DNA of 64,000 nucleotides from Cytobacillus sp. NJ13 (GTDB taxonomy: Bacteria > Bacillota > Bacilli > Bacillales > Cytobacillaceae). The notes under the pieces were generated by a model, which was given only the letters and a program-made list of their open reading frames with translations, made no database searches and was not told the DNA's origin. Position numbers and translations under genes: made by a program. The stretch's first letter is position 1, and each line of letters opens with the position of its first letter. Shown here one piece after another: positions 57,609 to 64,000 of this stretch. The stretch lies in the NCBI GenBank assembly GCA_030348385.1, contig JAUCFP010000006.1, positions 4,615,501-4,679,500 on the forward strand, read 5' to 3'.

Positions 57609-58387
57609 AACAGACTTCCCCTTTAGAAGGCATGACTGTTTTAGTGCCAAGAGGGAAAAAACATGCCCACTCCTTTTCGGCCCTCATCCAAAGCTTTGGG
57701 GGGATACCAGTTGAGATCCCCTTGATTGCTTTTGAGCCTTTGCAGGATAAGGAAGCTTTAATTCAAGCCCATAAGCGGATTCATACGTATGATTGGGTGA
57801 TATTCACAAGCAAAACAGCTGTGGAAGCTTTTTTTGAAAATTTGAGTCTGTGCGGGCCTTTCCCTAACATAGCGGTTATCGGAGAGAAGACTAAGAAATT
57901 CCTTACGGATAAGGGATTAAAGGTGCATTTTATGCCCAGGGAATATGTTGCCGAAGGGTTTGTTGGGGATTTTTTGCCATTTGTAGAAAAAGGGATGAAA
58001 GTATTAATCCCCAAAGGGAACCTGGCACGTGACTATATCGCCGCCTCCCTTTCTGAAAATGGTGCTGAAGTTGATGAAATCATTGTTTATCAGACAACTT
58101 TTCCACGTGAAAGCATCGGTCTGTTAAGAAAACAGCTTTCAGGAAAAGGGTTAGATGTCCTTGCTTTTACCAGTCCTTCCACAGTGGATCATTTTATAGG
58201 GGCTTTAAAGGAGCTTGGATATCAGAATGCTGTTAAAGACAGTGTGGTGGGCTGCATCGGGCCTGTGACTAAAGAACGCGCAAAGGCATGTGGCCTGCAG
58301 GTTCATGCGGTTCCTGAAGAATATACAGTACATAGCATGCTTATGAGCATTATCAGCTACTTGGAAGAAATTAGGAGGGGAAAATAA
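57605..58387 (+). CDS. hemD: Uroporphyrinogen-III synthase
   Basis: HemD closes hydroxymethylbilane with inversion of ring D. This family is poorly conserved; the 260-residue protein shows the two-domain pattern with [61 protein letters not shown] and [19 protein letters not shown]. Its start overlaps the hemC stop, and its TAA overlaps the hemB ATG (TAATG). Confidence 0.92.
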   Translation: MKQTSPLEGMTVLVPRGKKHAHSFSALIQSFGGIPVEIPLIAFEPLQDKEALIQAHKRIHTYDWVIFTSKTAVEAFFENLSLCGPFPNIAVIGEKTKKFLTDKGLKVHFMPREYVAEGFVGDFLPFVEKGMKVLIPKGNLARDYIAASLSENGAEVDEIIVYQTTFPRESIGLLRKQLSGKGLDVLAFTSPSTVDHFIGALKELGYQNAVKDSVVGCIGPVTKERAKACGLQVHAVPEEYTVHSMLMSIISYLEEIRRGK

Positions 58388-59367
58388 TGAATCTTCAATT
58401 TAATAGACATAGACGCCTTCGCAAAAGTCCGAATATGAGAGCTCTAATCCGTGAGAACTTCTTGCGTACTGAGGATTTAATTTATCCGATTTTCGTGGCA
58501 GAAGGAGACGGCATTAAAAGAGAAATCCCTTCAATGCCGGGAATCTTCAATTTATCGCTGGATCACCTGGAAGAGGAAATGAATGAGGTCGTTTCACTCG
58601 GAATAAAATCGGTACTCTTATTTGGTATACCTAAAGAGAAAGATGCATGCGGGCAGCAGGCTTATCATGATCATGGAATCGTACAGGAAGCTACAAGATT
58701 TATTAAAGCTAAATATCCGGAAATCATCGTCATTGCTGATACTTGCCTCTGTGAGTATACCGATCATGGCCATTGCGGATTGATTGAAAATGGAGAAGTG
58801 CTGAATGATGCATCCCTTGAACTGCTTGTGCAGACAGCTGTCAGCCAGGCTAAAGCAGGAGCAGACATAATTGCCCCATCAAATATGATGGATGGATTTA
58901 CAGCAGCCATCCGAGCAGGTCTTGATGAAGCCGGATTTGAAGATATCCCGGTTATGTCTTATGCAGTTAAATACGCATCTGCATTTTACGGTCCATTCCG
59001 TGATGCTGCTGACAGCACACCGCAATTTGGCGACCGAAAGGCATATCAGATGGATCCTTCCAACCGTATGGAAGCCATGCGCGAAGCAGAATCTGATTTA
59101 ATGGAAGGGGCAGACTTCCTGATTGTTAAACCGGGAATGCCTTATCTGGACATTGTTCGGGATGTTAAAAACAACATCAACCTGCCGATTGTGATTTATA
59201 ATGTGAGCGGTGAATATTCAATGGTTAAAGCTGCTGCACAAAACGGCTGGATCGATGAACAGAAGATAGTCATGGAAATGCTCACAGGCATGAAGCGTGC
59301 AGGAAGTGATTTAATTATTACTTACCATGCAAAAGATGCGGCAAGGTGGATTAAGGAACAGGACTAA
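58387..59367 (+). CDS. hemB: Delta-aminolevulinic acid dehydratase (porphobilinogen synthase)
   Basis: HemB condenses two 5-aminolevulinate molecules. The 326-residue protein has the cysteine-rich zinc site [14 protein letters not shown] (about residues 118-131), the two Schiff-base lysine regions ([19 protein letters not shown] and [14 protein letters not shown]) and [15 protein letters not shown]. The start overlaps the hemD stop by one base. Confidence 0.96.
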   Translation: MNLQFNRHRRLRKSPNMRALIRENFLRTEDLIYPIFVAEGDGIKREIPSMPGIFNLSLDHLEEEMNEVVSLGIKSVLLFGIPKEKDACGQQAYHDHGIVQEATRFIKAKYPEIIVIADTCLCEYTDHGHCGLIENGEVLNDASLELLVQTAVSQAKAGADIIAPSNMMDGFTAAIRAGLDEAGFEDIPVMSYAVKYASAFYGPFRDAADSTPQFGDRKAYQMDPSNRMEAMREAESDLMEGADFLIVKPGMPYLDIVRDVKNNINLPIVIYNVSGEYSMVKAAAQNGWIDEQKIVMEMLTGMKRAGSDLIITYHAKDAARWIKEQD

Positions 59368-59423
59368 TAATACTTGATGTCTTAGTAATTGAAAACTTCT
59401 CATTAAACGAAAAGAGGGATGAC

Positions 59424-60710
59424 ATGCGCTCTTACGAAAAATCTATCAAGGCTTTTAAAGAGGCAAGCGAATTGATGCCTGGAGGAGTAAACTCTCCTGT
59501 ACGTGCCTTTAAATCAGTTAATATGGATCCCATTTTTATGGAACGCGGACGAGGCTCTAAAATCTACGATATCGATGGCAATGAATATATCGATTATGTA
59601 TTGTCCTGGGGCCCATTAATCCTGGGCCATACTAATGAACGTGTGGTCGAGGCTATTAAGAAAGTAGCTGAAATGGGGACAAGTTTTGGAGCTCCTACTG
59701 AAATCGAAAACGAGCTTGCCAAACTGGTCATTGAACGCGTGCCTTCAATTGAAGTGGTGCGGATGGTTTCTTCCGGAACAGAAGCTACCATGAGTGCCTT
59801 GAGGCTTGCTCGAGGATATACCGGCAGAGATAAAATCATGAAATTTGAAGGCTGCTATCATGGCCACGGTGATTCCCTTTTAATTAAAGCTGGTTCTGGT
59901 GTAGCAACTCTGGGGCTGCCTGACAGTCCAGGGGTTCCCGAAGGAGTTGCCAAAAATACAATTACGGTTCCTTACAATGACCTTGAAAGCGTAAGATATG
60001 CCTTTGAGCAATTCGGAGACGATATCGCAGGTGTGATTGTGGAACCGGTAGCTGGAAATATGGGAGTCGTTCCTCCTCAGCCAGGCTTCCTTGAAGGCTT
60101 AAGAGAAATTACAGAACAAAACGGCTCCCTGCTTATTTTTGATGAAGTAATGACTGGTTTCCGCGTCGGCTATAATTGTGCTCAGGGCTATTTTGGAGTG
60201 ACACCGGATATTACATGTCTCGGAAAAGTTATAGGCGGTGGCCTCCCAGTCGGTGCATATGGCGGGAAAACGGAAATTATGAAGCAGATTGCACCAAGCG
60301 GTCCAATTTACCAGGCAGGAACACTATCCGGAAACCCTCTTGCCATGACAGCCGGTTTCGAGACATTAAGCCAGCTGACTCCACATTCCTATAAAGAATT
60401 CGAAAGAAAAGCAGACAGACTGGAAGAAGGGCTTAAAGCTGCTGCTGATAAATATGATATCCCGCACACCATTAACCGTGCAGGTTCCATGATCGGCATC
60501 TTCTTTACAAATGAAGACGTTATTAACTATGAAAAAGCCAAAACATCCAATCTGGAGTTCTTTGCAGAATACTACAGGGAAATGGCAAACCAGGGAGTCT
60601 TCCTGCCGCCATCGCAATTCGAAGGACTCTTCCTCTCAACTGCACACTCTGATGAAGATATCGAAAAGACTATCCATGCAGCTGAAAAGGCATTTTCCAA
60701 ATTAAAATAA
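59424..60710 (+). CDS. hemL: Glutamate-1-semialdehyde 2,1-aminomutase
   Basis: HemL makes 5-aminolevulinate with pyridoxal phosphate, the second step of the pathway. The 428-residue protein has [76 protein letters not shown] and the PLP lysine in [17 protein letters not shown] (about residue 267). It is the last gene of hemAXCDBL. Confidence 0.96.
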   Translation: MRSYEKSIKAFKEASELMPGGVNSPVRAFKSVNMDPIFMERGRGSKIYDIDGNEYIDYVLSWGPLILGHTNERVVEAIKKVAEMGTSFGAPTEIENELAKLVIERVPSIEVVRMVSSGTEATMSALRLARGYTGRDKIMKFEGCYHGHGDSLLIKAGSGVATLGLPDSPGVPEGVAKNTITVPYNDLESVRYAFEQFGDDIAGVIVEPVAGNMGVVPPQPGFLEGLREITEQNGSLLIFDEVMTGFRVGYNCAQGYFGVTPDITCLGKVIGGGLPVGAYGGKTEIMKQIAPSGPIYQAGTLSGNPLAMTAGFETLSQLTPHSYKEFERKADRLEEGLKAAADKYDIPHTINRAGSMIGIFFTNEDVINYEKAKTSNLEFFAEYYREMANQGVFLPPSQFEGLFLSTAHSDEDIEKTIHAAEKAFSKLK

Positions 60711-60718
60711 GCACGGCC

Positions 60719-60750
60719 TGACACTCATCGATTGATGGGTGTTTTTTTAT
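60719..60750 (+). terminator. Terminator of the hem operon
   Basis: ACACTCATC pairs with GATGGGTGT around a short loop and is followed by seven T. Confidence 0.9.
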
Positions 60751-60875
60751 GCCCTTGTAATTATGGTTATTAGAGTCTTTGTGCATCGTTTGGATGCGCA
60801 GCCGCGAAAAAAAGTCTTATCCAAGATTCTTTTTCTAAATTAGTCTAAGATTCCCTCAGAGCGCTATTTTTCTAT

Positions 60876-60905
60876 TCATAAAGTATCCTAATCCCTCATA
60901 GGATT
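60876..60905 (+). promoter_or_regulatory. spoVID: Possible sigma-E promoter of spoVID
   Basis: TCATAAA (60876-60882) and CATAGGATT (60897-60905), 14 bases apart, resemble a sigma-E promoter. spoVID is a sigma-E gene in B. subtilis. Confidence 0.45.
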
Positions 60906-60953
60906 GTTAATGACATAGTGATTAAACGTAAAGATTCGAAGGGAGGAGTCGCT

Positions 60954-62216
60954 TTGTCTCAGGGGAATCCATCGTGCTTACGATTTTCTTTAGAAGAATC
61001 AGTATGGTTTCAAAAAGGACAGGAAGTATCGGACCTGATTTCCATCTCGTTAGACCCCAATATAACAATTCAGGAAAGCGATCAATATGTAACAATCCAG
61101 GGAGCACTTGAATTGGCAGGTGAGTATAGACGCAGCGAAGAAGAAGCATCTAAGGAAGAACAAGAGGATTTGGCAGTCACCAAATTCGTTCAGACAGTTG
61201 AAGAAAGAGGAGAAGGAGTTTGTGAATTCAAACACTATTTTCCTGTCGATATCACTATTCCGAATAATAGAATCCAAAGCATCTACGATATTGACGTTTC
61301 GGTAGAGTCCTTCGATTATGTTCTGCCGGAACGAAGCTGTATGAAATTGACAGCTAATTTAACCATAACCGGATTGTATGGTGATCAGCAGCATGTTCCT
61401 GTTCAAGAATGGGAGGATGAAGCTGAAGCTGAAACTAAAGCTGAAACGGAAACGGAAGAATTAGAGCCTCTGTACAGATCTTCTGCAGTGGCAGAGGAGA
61501 CAGAGGAAGAAGAAATAATTCAGCAGGAATGGCCTTCTTATCAGCAAGAAGAACAGGAGGAAGAGGAAGAAAGGGAGGAACAGGTATCCGCTGGCGCCGA
61601 GGAAGATATACGGGAAGAGGGGCCGCAGGTAGAGCATTCAGAAACAGATGAGGTTTATATTCCATTTGAGGCGGAAGCAAGAAAGCAGCCTGAAGTGGAA
61701 GAACAGGAAGTCATTAAACCGTCAGTGCCGGCAGCGCTCGAAGTAAAACAAGAGCAGCCAGAAGAGGAACAGACGCCGAAAACTGCACCGGAAATATCTT
61801 TTTCTTCTCAGCGCAATGAGGAGGAAGCACCGCCAACCGCACAGGAAATCTATCAAATGACGGAAGCATCCGAATCAGATAGTCCTTCTTTTGAAAAGAA
61901 ACCAGTTCAGGCGGCTGCGCAAGTTACTCATGAGGAAACAGAGGAATCATCATCCTCTTCAGAACAGGAAGCTAAGAAGAAGAAACTCTCCAAGAAGAAA
62001 AGCATGTCGTTAACAGAGTTCTTTGCCCGTAAGGAAGAGACAGAAGAACATGTTAAACTCAAGGTTTGCATTGTGCAGAACGGCGACACAATTGATGCCA
62101 TTGCTGAAAGGTATGAGATACCAGCACAGCAGCTATTAAGGGTGAATCACCTTGAAATCAATCAGGATATTTATGAAGGGCAAGTGCTGTACATTCCTGT
62201 AGCGGTAGCCCATTAA
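60954..62216 (+). CDS. spoVID: Stage VI sporulation protein D, spore coat morphogenesis
   Basis: SpoVID helps encase the forespore by linking coat proteins. The 420-residue protein has the conserved N-terminal domain (LRFSLEESVWFQKGQEVSDL, SISLDPNITIQE), a long Glu/Gln-rich low-complexity middle (about residues 150-350), a basic patch (AKKKKLSKKKSMSLTEFFAR) and a C-terminal LysM domain (VQNGDTIDAIAERYEIPAQQ). It is shorter than the B. subtilis protein (about 575), mainly in the middle. TTG 60954 follows AGGGAGGAG; the frame upstream is not used. Confidence 0.92.
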   Translation: MSQGNPSCLRFSLEESVWFQKGQEVSDLISISLDPNITIQESDQYVTIQGALELAGEYRRSEEEASKEEQEDLAVTKFVQTVEERGEGVCEFKHYFPVDITIPNNRIQSIYDIDVSVESFDYVLPERSCMKLTANLTITGLYGDQQHVPVQEWEDEAEAETKAETETEELEPLYRSSAVAEETEEEEIIQQEWPSYQQEEQEEEEEREEQVSAGAEEDIREEGPQVEHSETDEVYIPFEAEARKQPEVEEQEVIKPSVPAALEVKQEQPEEEQTPKTAPEISFSSQRNEEEAPPTAQEIYQMTEASESDSPSFEKKPVQAAAQVTHEETEESSSSSEQEAKKKKLSKKKSMSLTEFFARKEETEEHVKLKVCIVQNGDTIDAIAERYEIPAQQLLRVNHLEINQDIYEGQVLYIPVAVAH

Positions 62217-62224
62217 ATGATTAA

Positions 62225-62266
62225 AAGGCTGAGCAGGTATTGATAACCCGCTCAGCTATTTTTGTA
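62225..62266 (+). terminator. Terminator of spoVID
   Basis: GGCTGAGC pairs with CGCTCAGC in a hairpin extended by AGGT/ACC, followed by TATTTTTG. Confidence 0.8.
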
Positions 62267-62316
62267 TAGCCAATATATTTCAGAATAACATCATTTTTTC
62301 TCATTCTGGAAAGTGA

Positions 62317-63384
62317 GTGGTTAAGGTGGAAGAAAAAAATCGGCTGCGGAAAGTCTCCCCTATTTTAAATCATTATTCATTAGAGCCGCATTTTGTAGAG
62401 GAGTTTGGGAGAGTTCAGAAGGTTTACAGTAGCAAAGGTGTGTTTGCTTTGAAGAAAATAAAGCCTCAGCATGGAGCGGATTTTATAAGGCATGTACAAA
62501 CTCTCTTTCAAAAAGGCTATAACAGAATTGTCCCTATTTACCCGACGGTTGATGGAAGATATGCAGTGCTCCATCAGAATGAATTATTTTATATAATGCC
62601 CTGGATGCCCAATGAAGAAAAGGAGGACAGATTTGAGAGGCATCAGCAGATGCTGAGGGAACTGGCAAGACTGCACACATTGTCCTCGCGGGAAGTTCCT
62701 ATAAAAAAGGATGACCGAACCGAACATTATGAAAAAACATTGCAGGAATGGGAGAAAGAAAAGGAATTTTTGGAGGGATTCATCGAAGCCTGCGAAAGAA
62801 AAGAGTATATGTCTCCTTTTGAACTAATGTTTTCCCTATATTATCACGACGTCAGCCAGGCATTGAAATTCTCCACAAACAAATTTAAAGATTGGTATGA
62901 AAAAACAAAAGAAAGTGACAAAGCACGAACGGTAATCATTCATGGTAAAGTTTCAACCGAACATTTTCTGTACGATGAAAGGGGATATGGGTACTTCACG
63001 AATTTTGAAAATGCTAGACAGGGGTCGCCGCTCCATGATATATTGCCGTTCTTATCAAGAACACTGAAAACTTATCCAAAAAGATCCGAAGAATGTGTAG
63101 AGTGGATTTACACTTATATGAAATACTTTCCATTCAGAGACGATGAGATGCTGCTGTTTCAAAGCTACTTTGCTCATCCGAGTCCTATTATCAGGGCTGC
63201 TGAACAATATTATAAAGGGGAAGGAAAAAGGGGAGAAAGAAAGGCTGTCCAGCATTTGCAAAGGCAGTATTGGCTTTTGAAAAATATTGAATATGCTGTA
63301 ATGAGAATTGATGAGATCGAGAGGCAAAAACAAGAAGCTAAGGCAGCTGCCGAAGCTCAAGCGCAAGAAGGAGCCCAAAGCTAA
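62317..63384 (+). CDS. ysxE: Spore coat-associated protein YsxE (CotS family)
   Basis: This protein of about 352-355 residues belongs to the CotS/YsxE/YutH group, which has an aminoglycoside phosphotransferase-like kinase fold. Visible segments are GVFALKKIKP (the lysine of the nucleotide site), PIYPTVDGRYAVLHQNELFY, IMPWMPNEE, VIIHGKVSTEHFLYDERGYG in the place of the catalytic loop, and FTNFENARQGSPLHDILPFL. The catalytic loop lacks the usual HGD, so it may be a pseudokinase. The start is GTG 62317 or GTG 62326. It follows spoVID as in B. subtilis. Confidence 0.88.
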   Translation: MVKVEEKNRLRKVSPILNHYSLEPHFVEEFGRVQKVYSSKGVFALKKIKPQHGADFIRHVQTLFQKGYNRIVPIYPTVDGRYAVLHQNELFYIMPWMPNEEKEDRFERHQQMLRELARLHTLSSREVPIKKDDRTEHYEKTLQEWEKEKEFLEGFIEACERKEYMSPFELMFSLYYHDVSQALKFSTNKFKDWYEKTKESDKARTVIIHGKVSTEHFLYDERGYGYFTNFENARQGSPLHDILPFLSRTLKTYPKRSEECVEWIYTYMKYFPFRDDEMLLFQSYFAHPSPIIRAAEQYYKGEGKRGERKAVQHLQRQYWLLKNIEYAVMRIDEIERQKQEAKAAAEAQAQEGAQS

Positions 63385-63397
63385 AAGATGCGGGCTC

Positions 63398-63589
63398 CTA
63401 AACCAATTGAAGATGGAAAGCAATAGCAATCAGAATGAACAGCGATAGCAGCAGTACATCAAAGGTGGTAGGCAGCAAAATTGTTCTTATGCCTTGAAAA
63501 ACACAGAACGGGATAATGAACTGTGCACACACATTCCTGAAAGTTCTTAACCAGGGAGGCAGTGTGTAAGGATTATATTTTCTTCTCAT
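63398..63589 (-). CDS. Small conserved membrane protein next to ysxE
   Basis: This 63-residue protein begins with a basic stretch (MRRKYNPYTLPPWLRTF) and has two hydrophobic segments (FIIPFCVFQGIRTILL and FDVLLLSLFILIAIAFHL). ATG 63589 follows AAAGGGG on the minus strand. It converges on ysxE with only 13 bases between the stops. I do not know a function; I recall similar small proteins at this place in other Bacillaceae but cannot verify it here. Confidence 0.6.
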   Translation of the reverse strand: MRRKYNPYTLPPWLRTFRNVCAQFIIPFCVFQGIRTILLPTTFDVLLLSLFILIAIAFHLQLV

Positions 63590-63776
63590 TGTCGCATGCC
63601 CCTTTCCCAAATGTTCATATGTATATTCTATGATTCATTTTTCGGTAAAGTGCCTATTTTTGTTTCTTTCCTGTATAACGGCATAGTTAAACTCCCCTTA
63701 AGAAGTTTTTTCAGGCAATATCATCATCACTTCGATGGAAATAATGAATAATATATAAAAAACTCGGGTATCCTTA

Positions 63777-63806
63777 TTGACTATAACAGTCTTTTTTCGG
63801 TAGTAT
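63777..63806 (+). promoter_or_regulatory. Promoter of the downstream T-box operon (probably valS)
   Basis: TTGACT (63777-63782) and TAGTAT (63801-63806) are separated by 18 bases. Between the small membrane protein gene and this promoter (63590-63776) I see nothing recognisable. Confidence 0.6.
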
Positions 63807-63824
63807 ATTTTATATATATAATTG

Positions 63825-64000
63825 TATATCGATGCTAAGACAGGGAAGAGTACAATGGCCATTTGCCTTTAAGAGAGGAAAACCAGCAGCTGAAAGGTTA
63901 TCCAGGCAGAACCGTTGGAAGGTCGCCCTAGAGCATCTTTTGCGAAAGGCTTCAGCCAAGTAGTAAAAGACGGGAAATCCGTTATCTGTTTAAGTGTCAA
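63825..64000 (+). ncRNA. T-box leader, Val specifier, 5' part (runs off the window)
   Basis: The sequence has the purine-rich T-box stem I features (AGACAGGGAAGAGTA, GAGAGGAAAACCAGCAGCTG). GTC (Val) at 63922-63924 sits exactly where CTC sits in the ilvB leader: GAAG-GTC-GCCCTA-GAGC against GAA-CTC-ACCTCT-GAGC. The antiterminator and T-box sequence are beyond the end. In B. subtilis valS lies downstream of ysxE, so this is probably the valS leader. Confidence 0.8.

Overview
The window is a chromosomal segment of a low-GC, endospore-forming Bacillaceae. The gene order pheT, rnhC, zapA, cvpA, polX, mutS2, yshE, lcfA-fadR-fadB-etfBA, trxA, uvrC, lysC, yslB, sdhCAB, ysmA, gerE, ysmB, racE, gerM, rph, rdgB, ysnB, tRNA-Arg, ilvBHC-leuABCD, ysoA, tig, clpX, lonB, lonA, ysxC, ysxD, hemAXCDBL, spoVID, ysxE, (valS leader) follows the Bacillus subtilis backbone as I know it. 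Protein divergence and the repeat content point away from B. subtilis itself, towards a Cytobacillus/Mesobacillus-like genus; that placement is inference.

Layout. 1-7.4 kb: end of pheT, RNase HIII on the minus strand, cell division and DNA maintenance genes (zapA, cvpA, polX, mutS2), and a DUF350 membrane protein followed by an unannotated 27-residue membrane peptide. 7.5-13.3 kb: fatty acid beta-oxidation cluster with a FadR-type operator. 13.4-18 kb: thioredoxin, uvrC, and lysC under a lysine riboswitch with an internal beta-subunit start. 18-21.7 kb: succinate dehydrogenase behind a leader containing a terminator. 21.7-24.1 kb: thioesterase ysmA, sporulation regulator gerE, MarR regulator and glutamate racemase. 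24.1-26.7 kb: a long recQ, absent from the B. subtilis order, with a palindromic repeat on each side. 26.7-30.1 kb: gerM, rph, rdgB, ysnB and tRNA-Arg(UCU). 30.1-39.2 kb: the branched-chain amino acid operon with a Leu T-box and candidate CcpA and CodY sites. 39.3-43.7 kb: ysoA, tig, clpX. 43.7-45.0 kb: an intact-looking IS3-family element sitting in the clpX terminator. 45.2-50.1 kb: lonB, lonA, ysxC. 50.4-52.7 kb: an inserted polar amino acid ABC transporter. 53-60.7 kb: ysxD (minus) and the haem operon, split by a 125-bp tandem array. 60.9-64 kb: spore coat genes, a small membrane protein, and the start of a Val T-box leader, presumably for valS.

The most unusual content is non-coding. One family of modular, nested-palindrome intergenic repeats occurs at about eight single sites, plus one array of six near-identical 125-bp copies and a seventh deleted copy inside hemAXCDBL. 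Their apex cassettes differ in sequence but most keep the same nested-hairpin design, which is compensatory change. A second oddity is five copies of an 8-bp core (GGCCGGTA) spaced exactly 21 bp apart between pheT and rnhC. I found no CRISPR array, prophage, rRNA operon or defence system.
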